64,000 nucleotides of DNA from Anaerolineaceae bacterium oral taxon 439. Lineage in GTDB: Bacteria; Chloroflexota; Anaerolineae; Anaerolineales; Anaerolineaceae. The notes beneath the pieces are model-generated. The model saw only the letters and a program-made list of their open reading frames with translations, did no database searches and was not told the DNA's origin. Of this stretch, positions 36,837 to 44,814 are shown piece by piece; within the stretch, counting starts at the first letter, position 1, and each line of letters opens with the position of its first letter. Position numbers and translations under genes: made by a program. The stretch covers positions 2,294,001 through 2,358,000 of the forward strand of contig CP017039.1 of assembly GCA_001717545.1 (NCBI GenBank). Direction: 5' to 3'.

Positions 36837-37185
36837 TTAAATTCCATTAGATTCTTTCTGCTCTGTATCATACTCTACTACCCAGTGCCCATTTTTTCCT
36901 TTCCCAACAAACCGAATATTTGTAATTTCTTTGATATATATTGAGATGGTCTTTTCGCTGACATTTAATGATTTAGCCATAATTTTCCGGCTTATATGAC
37001 TATCTTTTTCTATTATATCAATTATTTCAGCTTCCATCTCTTCGAGGGACATTCGAGGGACATTTCGAGGGACATTTCGAGGGACATTTTCCCTGCCAAC
37101 CTTTTGTGTCGCAATCTTCTTCATGAGGAATAATCGTTCTGAATATATCGCCTTCTTCAAAATCTGACACATTATAGAATTTCAT
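36837..37185 (-). pseudogene. Remnant of an AlbA_2/ATP-binding regulator C-terminus, frameshifted
   Basis: One frame (from about 37185) reads FEEGDIFRTIIPHEE, the end of the ATPase part of AlbA_2-type (RecG-like C-terminal) regulators. A second frame continues with KIATQKVGRENVPRNVPRNVPR and a winged-helix ending, ISRKIMAKSLNVSEKTISIYIKEI. In intact family members these two stretches are adjacent, so a frameshift lies near 37095-37130. Everything before FEEGD is missing. Four 12-nt repeats encode the NVPR units (37042-37090). The lower GC differs from its neighbours and suggests transfer and decay. Confidence 0.75.
37042..37090 (-). repeat. 12-nt tandem repeat coding NVPR
   Basis: About four copies of gagggacatttc, one with an internal deletion of two or three bases, encode Asn-Val-Pro-Arg units on the minus strand. 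Such runs are typical of the linker of AlbA_2-type regulators. Confidence 0.8.
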
Positions 37186-37265
37186 GACCGCCATACCTTG
37201 CATTCTCCCCGCTTGCGCCCCAAAAAGCAGGTACAATGAAAAGAAAAGCTGGGAGCCGCCTGCAC

Positions 37266-37574
37266 ATGATTACGCATCTTGTCGCCTGGAAATTCAAGCC
37301 GGAATCCGAAATCGGCGCGGCGCATAGCGCCGTCGGCCAACTCGTCAAAGAAAAACTCGAAAGTCTGCCCGCGCTGATCCCGGAAATCCGCGCGATCGCC
37401 GCCGGAACCGACGTGCTGCATACGGGCGCGTCCTACGATTTTGCGCTCGTCGCCAGGTTCGATTCACTCGCCGATCTCGAAACATACCGGACGCATCCCG
37501 ACCACGTCAAGGTCGGGGAATATATAACTTCGATCGCCGCGGCGCGCGTCGCCGTCGACTTCGAAAGCGATTAA
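37266..37574 (+). CDS. Dabb (stress-responsive A/B barrel) domain protein
   Basis: The 102-residue protein matches the Dabb family: MITHLVAWKFKP at the start, a long helix, GTDVLHTGASYDFALVARFDSLADLETYRTHPDHVKV. These small dimeric barrels have varied or unknown roles. The ATG at 37266 begins the conserved domain and is preferred over one 30 nt upstream. It stands alone, converging on the thioesterase gene. Confidence 0.88.
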   Translation: MITHLVAWKFKPESEIGAAHSAVGQLVKEKLESLPALIPEIRAIAAGTDVLHTGASYDFALVARFDSLADLETYRTHPDHVKVGEYITSIAAARVAVDFESD

Positions 37575-37581
37575 CGCCGCC

Positions 37582-38046
37582 TCAGCGGTCGCGCCAGACG
37601 GCTTCGTCCTCGTCCGCTTCGAACGGCAGCGCATACCCCGCGAACAGCTCGTAGATCTCCGGACGCTCTTTCGTCAGCCGGACCGGTTTCCAGTCCGCCG
37701 AAAGCAGCGCGTGACGCGTTTCGCCCAGCGCGCATAACGCATGATCCGACTTCCGGAAAACGCGGTACCGGATTGTCATTTTATAACCGTTAAAAAAGAT
37801 GATCCGCTGTTCGACGATCGCTTCGTCGCCGTAACGGACCGGCGCCTTGTAGGAGCAGGCGGAATCCATCACAGCGATCCTCAGCCCCATTTCTTCCATC
37901 TTCGCATACGGGAGCCCGACCCGCTCCATGAAATCGGTTCGGGCTTCCTCGAACCAGCGGAAATAATTCGAATTATGAATAACGCCCATCTGGTCAGTTT
38001 CGTAATACTGCGTCTTATGCGTATACGGATAATAACTGCTTTGCAT
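37582..38046 (-). CDS. Acyl-CoA thioesterase, hot-dog fold (YbgC/FadM type)
   Basis: The 154-residue protein has the 4HBT signature YYETDQMGVIHNSNYFRWFEEARTDFM with the active-site Asp, and a hot-dog core, then YKMTIRYRVFRKSDHALCALGETRHALLS. It hydrolyses acyl thioesters. The start at 38046 begins the domain; the frame is open for 33 more codons that would overlap the HD gene and show no family similarity. Confidence 0.9.
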   Translation of the reverse strand: MQSSYYPYTHKTQYYETDQMGVIHNSNYFRWFEEARTDFMERVGLPYAKMEEMGLRIAVMDSACSYKAPVRYGDEAIVEQRIIFFNGYKMTIRYRVFRKSDHALCALGETRHALLSADWKPVRLTKERPEIYELFAGYALPFEADEDEAVWRDR

Positions 38047-38092
38047 GCCTGATCTCGTTCCTTTCCTGATTCGCCCCGGCGCTTCCTGCGCG

Positions 38093-38704
38093 CTAAGCGA
38101 TTGAGTTTTCCGCAATTCCGGGGAGCAGCATATATAAATTCCCACCGATCTCCCGATCGAATTCTTCCTTCAACTCGAAAACGCGGTTCCAGCGCGCGAT
38201 CGACCCTGCGTCGACGCCATGCCGCCGGCCTACGTCGACCATACGCTTTTCGATAATACAGAACCCGGTCGGCAGCGCCAGATAATCGACGAGCTGCGCC
38301 AGGCGGTCGTACGCGGTATAGTCGGCGCCAAGAATAAAATCGGCTAAAAATCGCTTCTCGTTTTCGTCGATATCCCAGTACTCGTTATAACGCCGGATAT
38401 CCTGAAGCGGATACGTATGCGTCAGGCAGATTCGCGCGGCTTCGTCCCACCCGCGTTCCATACAGAAGCGATAACCTTCGATTTGATGCCTGGCGCGGAC
38501 GACCCCGACGTATCGCCCGATATCATGCAGCAGGCAGCAAATCGACGCCCGCTCAGGATCCATCCCCGGAACCGCCGACGCAATCCGAAACGCCGCGTCG
38601 CCCGCGACGCGACTGTGCCGGATCCAGTTGCCCGGATTCCGCGTTTCCGCCCAGGCCAACGTCGCCAGCGCCTCCTCCCGACTCGGATACCCTCTTTCGT
38701 TCAC
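38093..38704 (-). CDS. HD-domain phosphohydrolase
   Basis: The 203-residue protein has an HD domain with a first His near WIRHSRVAGDAAFRIA, the HD pair in CCLLHDIGRYVG, and later ICLTHTYPL and FILGADYTAYDRLAQLVDYLA. It probably acts on a nucleotide or phosphomonoester. The start is a GTG at 38704 with GGAGGAGG about 9-12 nt upstream. The thioesterase gene follows after 46 nt. Confidence 0.85.
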   Translation of the reverse strand: MNERGYPSREEALATLAWAETRNPGNWIRHSRVAGDAAFRIASAVPGMDPERASICCLLHDIGRYVGVVRARHQIEGYRFCMERGWDEAARICLTHTYPLQDIRRYNEYWDIDENEKRFLADFILGADYTAYDRLAQLVDYLALPTGFCIIEKRMVDVGRRHGVDAGSIARWNRVFELKEEFDREIGGNLYMLLPGIAENSIA

Positions 38705-38856
38705 TGCATTTTTCCTCCTCCATCCGCCCTTTGGCGCCGTTCCAATCCGTCCGAACTGGGCTATAATCGTTAAGTATAGTCAGCTTTCGCGAACGGACCA
38801 AATATTCCGCCTGAGCGATTGCTTCATGCGTTTCAACTCATCCTACCGGAGGAACT

Positions 38857-39321
38857 ATGATCTTAGATTCAATCGAAAACCTGTCGGCATACGCGAAGCT
38901 CAGCGCGGGGTTCGCCGACGCGGTCCGCTTTCTCGCCGAAAATCGGCCCGAATCGCTCGCGGACGGCCGGATCGAAGTATCCGAAAACCTCTTCGTCCTG
39001 ATCCAGACATACGAAACCGCGCCGGCCGAAACGGGAAAATTCGAATCGCACCATCGTTACATCGATCTCCAATACCTCGTTGACGGCGAGGAAACCGTCG
39101 TCTGGCAGCATACCGCCAGACTGACAAAAACCGACGAGAACCCGGAACGGGATTATGTCTTTTATCAGGGCGAAGGCACGCAGGTCCCGCTGAGTGCCGG
39201 AAATTTCATGGTTTTCTTCCCGCCCGACGGTCATCTTCCAGGCAGGACGCTCCATGCGCCGCGGACCAATAAGAAACTTGTTTTCAAAATCCTCTGTCCG
39301 GAGACGCTGAAGCTCGGTTAA
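38857..39321 (+). CDS. YhcH/YjgK/YiaL (DUF386) family protein
   Basis: The 154-residue protein has the YhcH/YiaL cupin-like pattern: FESHHRYIDLQYLVDGEE, the acidic QGEGTQVPLSAGNFMVFFPPDGHLPGR and a final VFKILC. Members occur in sialic acid and other sugar pathways, possibly as anomerases or isomerases. GGAGGA precedes the ATG. It converges on the hydrogenase gene with a 1-nt gap. No sugar genes adjoin it, so its substrate is unclear. Confidence 0.88.
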   Translation: MILDSIENLSAYAKLSAGFADAVRFLAENRPESLADGRIEVSENLFVLIQTYETAPAETGKFESHHRYIDLQYLVDGEETVVWQHTARLTKTDENPERDYVFYQGEGTQVPLSAGNFMVFFPPDGHLPGRTLHAPRTNKKLVFKILCPETLKLG

Positions 39322-39322
39322 C

Positions 39323-40828
39323 TCATCGATTTTTTTCTTTCGTTTCCGAAACGGGAACGGACGGCGTCCGCAGCACGCGAATCGCCCCGATCATCTCCCG
39401 GTTTCCAGCGGCGGAACTGTACTTCTCGACCAGGCGACGCTTTTTGCCGAAATGCGAAAGCGTCGCCGGTCCCCCGACGCATCCCCCGGTGCAGAACATT
39501 CCCTCGATAAAGTTATTCGTTTTTTTATCGCGCGCCGCTTTCAGCAGCTCGCGCCGGACTTCGTCAAACCCGTTCGCCATGACCCCGCGCAGCTCGAAAC
39601 CGTCGTCGGCGAGGTGCTGTTCCTTGATCGCCTGCGCGACGGCGTCGGACAGCCCGCCGCAGCGCGCAAACCCGCGTCCGAATCCGGACGCGTCTCGGAC
39701 GTCAAAATCGCGCATCTCCAGTAAATTGATATTCTTCGCAAGGAACATCCCCTGCATTTCCTCAAACGTCAGGACGCAGTCGACATATGGCGCGACCGAA
39801 CTCCAGGTAATCTCGTTCTTCTTCGCGATACAGGGACCGATAAAAATAATCTTGCAGTCGGGATCCTGATCCTTCAGGACGGACGAAATCTGCGCCATGG
39901 GAGAAAGGTTATGCGAAATATCGTTTTTCAAGCCCGGGACGTACGAACGGATATAATTCACGAAAGCGGGACAGCAGGACGACGTCAAAAAGCCCTTTTC
40001 AACCAGCTCCTTCGCTTCGTTCAGCGCAGTCAGGTCCGCGCCCAGCGCCGCTTCAACGCTCCGATAGAACCCAAGCTTCAGCAGTCCGGAAAAAATCATG
40101 CCGATGGTAATCTGCGGATAGGCTTCGTACTGTGAAACGACGGACGGAGCGACAACCGCGTAAACTTTATACGCCGTATTCTTCTCCGACTCGCGCAAAA
40201 TCCGGATCGCGTCCGTGATAAACGATTTATCCGAAATCGCGCCGAAGGGACATTGATACACGCACTGGCCGCAGGAGATGCATTTCGAACCGTCGATGAT
40301 CGCTTTCTGATGGTTCAGCGGATCAATCGAAATCGCTTTCACCGGGCAGGATTTAACGCAGGGCCGGACGTTACGGATAATCGCGCTGTATTGGCAGACC
40401 TCCATGCACAGCCCGCACTCAGTGCATTTCGATTTATCGATCCGCGCTTTCGTATCGACAATCTCGATCGCGTCGCGGGGGCAGACGCTCTGGCAGCGAT
40501 GCGCAATACAGCCGCGGCAGGAATCCGTCACTTTAATCCCGTCCACGGGGCATTCGTCGCAGGCAATATCGATCACCTCAACGAGCGTCGGATCGCTCTT
40601 ATTTCCGCCCAGTCCGAGCTTGACCCGTTCGGAAACGATCGCGCGTTCTTTGTAAACGCAGCAGCGCACGCGCGGTGAATCGTCCTGAATAACTTTTTCC
40701 GGGATACCCGATATCCTGAAATAATCGAAATCGTTATCGAACGCGAGCCTCGCGACCTCGGCGAGCACGTTGCATTTAATAATTTGCAAATTCGTATCGA
40801 ATATTTTCTTCAGGTCAAATTCAGCCAT
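39323..40828 (-). CDS. [FeFe] hydrogenase, Group B-like, with ferredoxin-type clusters
   Basis: The 501-residue protein has cysteine-rich 4Fe-4S motifs (CRGCIAHRCQSVCP at about 104-117, CTECGLCMEVC at 135-145, CISCGQCVYQCP at 183-194). An H-cluster domain follows, with L1 SSCCPAFV (C285, C286), L2 IGPCIAKKNE (C333) and L3 EGMFCTGGCVGG (C446, C450). The PAF in L1 and GPCIAKK in L2 differ from the canonical TSCCPxW and MPCxxK forms and match the Group B type as remembered. It may make or oxidise H2 with ferredoxin; no partner subunits or maturases are nearby. A TATAAT-containing stretch lies at 40961-40972. Confidence 0.9.
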   Translation of the reverse strand: MAEFDLKKIFDTNLQIIKCNVLAEVARLAFDNDFDYFRISGIPEKVIQDDSPRVRCCVYKERAIVSERVKLGLGGNKSDPTLVEVIDIACDECPVDGIKVTDSCRGCIAHRCQSVCPRDAIEIVDTKARIDKSKCTECGLCMEVCQYSAIIRNVRPCVKSCPVKAISIDPLNHQKAIIDGSKCISCGQCVYQCPFGAISDKSFITDAIRILRESEKNTAYKVYAVVAPSVVSQYEAYPQITIGMIFSGLLKLGFYRSVEAALGADLTALNEAKELVEKGFLTSSCCPAFVNYIRSYVPGLKNDISHNLSPMAQISSVLKDQDPDCKIIFIGPCIAKKNEITWSSVAPYVDCVLTFEEMQGMFLAKNINLLEMRDFDVRDASGFGRGFARCGGLSDAVAQAIKEQHLADDGFELRGVMANGFDEVRRELLKAARDKKTNNFIEGMFCTGGCVGGPATLSHFGKKRRLVEKYSSAAGNREMIGAIRVLRTPSVPVSETKEKNR

Positions 40829-40979
40829 CTCCTGTTTTTTACCCCCTCAAAGCTGTTCTTTCCGTATCGAGCCGAAACGATTCGCGCGGCTTTTCGTCTT
40901 CGCCGTCGGCTTCCTTACTTGTCCGATTTCAAAATGGGACTGAACCCAACCGGTATCGCCTTATAATTATAAGCCGGAA

Positions 40980-41004
40980 ATAAAAAACCCTCTCGATCGA
41001 GAGG
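40980..41004 (-). terminator. Terminator of tRNA-Leu
   Basis: CCTCTCGATCGAGAGG (40989-41004) is a perfect 16-nt palindrome that folds into a hairpin. On the minus strand it is followed by GTTTTTTA. It begins 20 nt after the tRNA 3' end. Confidence 0.88.
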
Positions 41005-41024
41005 TCCCCAGAACGGATCGATTG

Positions 41025-41106
41025 TGCGCTGGGGGGGAATCGAACCCCCACGTCTTGCGACACATGGCCCTCAACCATGCCTGTCTGCCAGTTCCAGCAC
41101 CAGCGC
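41025..41106 (-). tRNA. tRNA-Leu (anticodon GAG)
   Basis: The 82 nt fold as a class II tRNA. The acceptor arm is GCGCTGG/CCAGCGC with discriminator A. The anticodon arm CATGG/CCATG carries GAG (plus-strand positions 41070-41072). There is a variable arm of TGTCGCAAGACG type and a T arm GGGGG-TTCGATT-CCCCC. CCA is not encoded. Confidence 0.96.
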
Positions 41107-41120
41107 AAATCACGAACGTT

Positions 41121-41148
41121 ATTATAACGGTTCATGCTCGATTGTCAA
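41121..41148 (-). promoter_or_regulatory. Promoter of tRNA-Leu
   Basis: On the minus strand TTGACA (41143-41148) and TATAAT (41121-41126) match the consensus exactly, with a 16-nt spacer. The start would be about 8-10 nt before the mature tRNA. Confidence 0.85.
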
Positions 41149-41174
41149 GCCCGACGATTTTCCGGGACGGAAAT

Positions 41175-41198
41175 TTGTGGTTAGTTTGTGATATTGTC
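41175..41198 (-). repeat. 24-bp exact repeat, copy 2 (upstream of tRNA-Leu promoter)
   Basis: This is the exact reverse complement of 2730-2753. Read in the direction of tRNA-Leu transcription, it lies 26 nt upstream of the -35 box, in the same orientation as the copy before tRNA-Asp. Confidence 0.9.
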
Positions 41199-41277
41199 TT
41201 AGAGAAATTTTTTGGAAACTGACCTGTCGTCTATCATGATGAACCGCAGGTTGCAGGATTACCAAAGACGGGTGTTT

Positions 41278-41358
41278 CGCGGAAGTCACGAAATCGCAGT
41301 AATTGCACCGGGTCCGGCAGAATGGGACATGCAGATACAGCGACCATCGTTCCTTCAT
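41278..41358 (-). pseudogene. hemW: HemW 5'-terminal remnant
   Basis: The first 27 or so codons read LYLHVPFCRTRCNYCDFVTS, the N-terminus of HemW-type radical SAM proteins with the intact CxxxCxxC cluster motif. After that the frame loses all similarity and ends at 41122. Only the start of the gene is present, so it is a truncated copy or rearrangement scar between tRNA-Leu and the LysM gene. Confidence 0.75.
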
Positions 41359-41504
41359 GCGCCAATCATAACATGATATAATCGGCTAAGAATTCACTGT
41401 GCGGACGGAATGATCCGATCCGCGCAGATGAGTTTCTTTTCAGGGAAGGAAGCCGTGAGGAACCGCGAATCAGCGATTAACGAGCGAGAAAAACGATAGG
41501 GCGC

Positions 41505-42668
41505 ATGACAGAACAAAGCCAACAGACGAAAACGAAGATTTGTCCGACCTGTGGAACGAGAATGAACGCGTCCGCGACAAGATGTTTAGTTTGCGGACGG
41601 GTCTTTACAGGCGCGCAGCAGGAAGCGGGGCCAGCGGCGAGAAATACGGCCGCGGCGAGCGAGACAGAGGCGCTGCGAAAAAAACCGCGGATTCCAGAAA
41701 TCCGTCTGAGCCTGCCGATCGCGATCGGGTTGCTGATTCTGATTTTCGGGATTGGAGCCGGTCTGGTTTTTATCTTCATGCAGAGTACCGGGATGGTCGT
41801 GGAACCGACGCCGCGTCCGACCCAGTCCGGAACGCCCACCATCTCTCCGACGCCGACGATGACGTACACGCCGACGCTGGAGATGAGCGCGACGCCGCTG
41901 GCGCCAATCGATTATGAGGTCAAGGAGGGCGATCTCTGCTCGACGATCGCGGCGCTGTTCAACGTGTCAATTCAGACAATCGTCATGGAAAATAATCTTT
42001 CTTCGAACTGCTACCTGTCCCCGGGAATGACGCTCAAAATTCCGCAGCCAACTATCACGCCGACGCCGATGGCGACCGGAACGTTGACAGATCGGCAGGC
42101 AACGCTGGCAGCCTGCGGGTCATACGAGTACGTCGTAACCGCAAGCGATACGCTGCTGGGAATTGCGCTGAATTACGGCGTTTCGACGGATATTATCCGT
42201 CAATATAACGCACTGATGAACGATATTGTGGTTGCCGGAACGACGCTGAGCATACCGCTCTGCGAGCAGGTTACGCCCGGGCCAACGTCCACGCCGACAT
42301 ATCCGCCGCCATACGACGCGCCGAATTTGCTGCTTCCCGCGGACGGAGCTTCCTATAACACCTCCGGCGACCCGATTACACTGCAATGGGCTGGCGTCGG
42401 AACGTTGCTGGAAAACGAGGCGTATGAGGTGAATATCGAAGATATTACGCAGGGTACGGGCCGGAGACTCGTTGAATACGTTCGCGATACGAAGTATATT
42501 GTCCCGATCACGTTCCGCCCGAGCGATCCCGCGCCACATGCGATCAAGTGGTATGTGCTGCCGGTGCGTCAGACGGGTTCGCAGGAGGATGGCTCGCCGA
42601 TTTATTCCTCCGCCGGTTCGCGCTCTGATTCGCGGACGTTTATCTGGTCGGGTATCGCGATTCAGTAG
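41505..42668 (+). CDS. Zinc-ribbon, single-helix, double-LysM protein
   Basis: The 387-residue protein starts with a zinc ribbon (CPTCGTRMNASATRCLVCGR, about 12-31). It then has a membrane helix at about 69-92, a Thr/Pro linker (about 100-130) and two LysM modules (about 137-182 and 206-248, each with the xxVxxGDxLxxIA-like start). A second Pro/Thr stretch and a beta-rich, fibronectin-like C-terminal domain (about 268-387) follow. The ribbon should face the cytoplasm and the LysM modules the envelope glycan. No partner is adjacent; a terminator follows directly. Confidence 0.85.
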   Translation: MTEQSQQTKTKICPTCGTRMNASATRCLVCGRVFTGAQQEAGPAARNTAAASETEALRKKPRIPEIRLSLPIAIGLLILIFGIGAGLVFIFMQSTGMVVEPTPRPTQSGTPTISPTPTMTYTPTLEMSATPLAPIDYEVKEGDLCSTIAALFNVSIQTIVMENNLSSNCYLSPGMTLKIPQPTITPTPMATGTLTDRQATLAACGSYEYVVTASDTLLGIALNYGVSTDIIRQYNALMNDIVVAGTTLSIPLCEQVTPGPTSTPTYPPPYDAPNLLLPADGASYNTSGDPITLQWAGVGTLLENEAYEVNIEDITQGTGRRLVEYVRDTKYIVPITFRPSDPAPHAIKWYVLPVRQTGSQEDGSPIYSSAGSRSDSRTFIWSGIAIQ

Positions 42669-42685
42669 GAGAATGCGATAGAAGT

Positions 42686-42751
42686 AAATCGGAGCTGAGA
42701 ATAAATTTCGCATGGAAAGCCATAGAAAGTCTAAAGTCTCAGCTCCGATTT
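42686..42751. terminator. Terminator with long-loop hairpin, usable from both sides
   Basis: A 15-bp stem (AAATCGGAGCTGAGA at 42686-42700 with its complement at 42737-42751) closes a 36-nt loop and is followed by TTATTTTATTT on the plus strand. It lies between the LysM gene and the 3' end of the convergent CUT2 operon. Confidence 0.8.
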
Positions 42752-42861
42752 TATTTTATTTAATCAAAATCTGGAGGGCTTTTTATATATACCCGAGTTG
42801 ATTTATCGAGAAAATTACGTAGCCTCTCTGAAAATCCACTTTTTTTCAACTGATCCCCGCT

Positions 42862-43827
42862 TCATATTTTTAAATATTTTCGCACGGCTTGATTAAAGAC
42901 GACCGCCGCCAAGAGGACGATCCCCAAGACAGCTAATTGCCAGACAGAATTCACATTGGCAATTTGCAGCCCTGAATTCAGAATCGTCAGTACTAATACG
43001 CCTGCAATTACAGCGCCCAAACTCCCCTTTCCACCTTCCACCGCGATACCACCTAAACAAGCCACTGTGATAGCCTGAAGCTCAAGTCCGGTTCCAGCGT
43101 CGGCTCGCGCAGTCATGATCCAGGAATTATTAATGATGGCGCCAAACGATGCCAAAAGGCCAGCGACCATATAAATCGCTATTTTTATTTTCCTTTCATC
43201 AATAACAGCGAATTTTGCAGCTTCCGGGTTCGTTCCCAAAAGGTATACCTGCCGTCCGAATTTCGTCATATACATCAGTATTAGAATCGCAGCAGAGACT
43301 GGAAACGCAACAAATAAAATCTGATTGGGAATTCCGAAAGTACTTTTTAAAGAGAGAAATTTAAACGATTCGGGGAAACCGCTAATCGGAATCCCTCCTG
43401 TCAGAAACAGAGCAAGAGAGCTAAAAATATATTGTGTTCCCAGCGTTGCGATCAAAGAAGGGATCTTAACAACTGAAATCAAAAGTCCGTTTACGAATCC
43501 AAAAAAAAATCCAACAACGACGGTCAAACCTAACGCTATCATTAAACCCGCTCCCGCCCGAATCAGTAGACCAAATATAACCCCGGATAAACTCAGGATC
43601 GCACCGATTGAAAGATCAATTCCCTCTCGCCCCGATAGCATAACAATCGACTCGCCAAGCGCAAGAAGCAGCAAAACTGCGCCAAACTGGGTAAGTTCGA
43701 TAAGGTTTTGAATACTCAAAAAATACCGGCTTGAAAATGACAACAACAAAATTTCAACAGCTAACAGAAAAAATAACATCCTCGTTCTGCTGGACACAAA
43801 AAAAACAGCTATTTTTCTCATTTCCAA
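42862..43827 (-). CDS. CUT2 sugar ABC permease (RbsC type), second copy of pair
   Basis: The 321-residue protein has eight to ten membrane helices and RbsC blocks: LSGREGIDLSIGAILSLSGVI, VNGLLISVVKIPSLIATLGT, YLLGTNPEAAKFA, and AITVACLGGIAVEGGKGSLGAVIAGVLVL. It overlaps the previous permease by 10 nt. Two different permeases imply a heterodimeric channel, as in AI-2 and rhamnose systems. Confidence 0.93.
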   Translation of the reverse strand: MEMRKIAVFFVSSRTRMLFFLLAVEILLLSFSSRYFLSIQNLIELTQFGAVLLLLALGESIVMLSGREGIDLSIGAILSLSGVIFGLLIRAGAGLMIALGLTVVVGFFFGFVNGLLISVVKIPSLIATLGTQYIFSSLALFLTGGIPISGFPESFKFLSLKSTFGIPNQILFVAFPVSAAILILMYMTKFGRQVYLLGTNPEAAKFAVIDERKIKIAIYMVAGLLASFGAIINNSWIMTARADAGTGLELQAITVACLGGIAVEGGKGSLGAVIAGVLVLTILNSGLQIANVNSVWQLAVLGIVLLAAVVFNQAVRKYLKI

Positions 43828-44795
43828 CTCACTTTATTTCGAAGATCTCTTATTGGCCACAGCACCATATCAAAAAAAACGGAGATAATAATCAGAAGTC
43901 CAATAAAACAATTCTCGAGCAAAGACGGTATTCCCAGAATAACGATTCCATTTCTGAGGAACGCGATAAATAATACACCAGCTAACGTCCCAATGACGCT
44001 TCCCCGTTTTCCACCGCCTCTCATCCCAATTCCGCCAATCGTCGCAGCCGCAATCGCTGAAATAGCCGTATCGCTTCCGATTGTCATTTCGACACTACCC
44101 ATCCGGGCAATATACAACATCGCCGCCATTGCAGCCAGCGCACCGGCAAGGCCATAAGACTTTACTTTGACATTCGTAATCTTAATACCGCTTAGATGAG
44201 CCGCGACAGGATTGCTTCCGATCGCGTAGATCGAACGCCCAAATCTCCGATACATCATAATGTAATAAGAAATGGCATATATAGTTAATACAATCACCAA
44301 TAAAATCGGAACGCCGAATATTCGCGCCCGAGTTACCGAACCATACACTGGGTTTAGCCCGGTCAACCATTTCCCTCCTAACAGCATAAAAATCAACGCG
44401 CGCCAGATATTCATTGTCGCCAACGTGACGATCATATCCGGAATATCAAAAAACGTAATGATCAGTCCGTTTACCGTCCCAAGCGCAACCCCGATAAAAA
44501 TCGCAATCAATAAAATAAGGAAGCTATTAGCTTCCGCCTGGATCATGTAGCCCGCGACAATAGCGACAACACCCATCACAGAGCCAACCGAAAGATCGAT
44601 ACCACCTAACAACATGACGATCGTCATACCAATACTGATAATAGATATTTCAGCCGAATTCTGTATGACACGAAAAAGGTTCCGACTCGATAAAAAATTA
44701 GGCGCAATAAAACCAAAGACAATTATTTCTACAAATAGCAGGAAAAAGGTGAAATATTCTCTTCTCCCAGGTTTCGGTATACATCTCGCGAACAT
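43818..44795 (-). CDS. CUT2 sugar ABC permease (RbsC type), first copy of pair
   Basis: The 325-residue protein has the RbsC blocks MLLGGIDLSVGSVMGVVAIV, VNGLIITFFDIPDMIVTLATM, YAIGSNPVAAHLSGI, and AIAAATIGGIGMRGGGKRGSVIGTLAGVLF. It overlaps the second permease gene by 10 nt and follows the hydrolase gene after 19 nt, so one transcript is likely. Confidence 0.93.
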   Translation of the reverse strand: MFARCIPKPGRREYFTFFLLFVEIIVFGFIAPNFLSSRNLFRVIQNSAEISIISIGMTIVMLLGGIDLSVGSVMGVVAIVAGYMIQAEANSFLILLIAIFIGVALGTVNGLIITFFDIPDMIVTLATMNIWRALIFMLLGGKWLTGLNPVYGSVTRARIFGVPILLVIVLTIYAISYYIMMYRRFGRSIYAIGSNPVAAHLSGIKITNVKVKSYGLAGALAAMAAMLYIARMGSVEMTIGSDTAISAIAAATIGGIGMRGGGKRGSVIGTLAGVLFIAFLRNGIVILGIPSLLENCFIGLLIIISVFFDMVLWPIRDLRNKVSWK

Positions 44796-44814
44796 TGGAT
44801 TCCCTTTTCTGCAG

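Noticed and set aside
41400-41504. Possible SRP RNA or riboswitch before the LysM gene (a GGAAGGAAGC-like stretch)
   Set aside because: The SRP core GTCAGG...GGAA...GCAGC is not complete and no pairing supports it; no c-di-AMP or c-di-GMP riboswitch consensus is seen.
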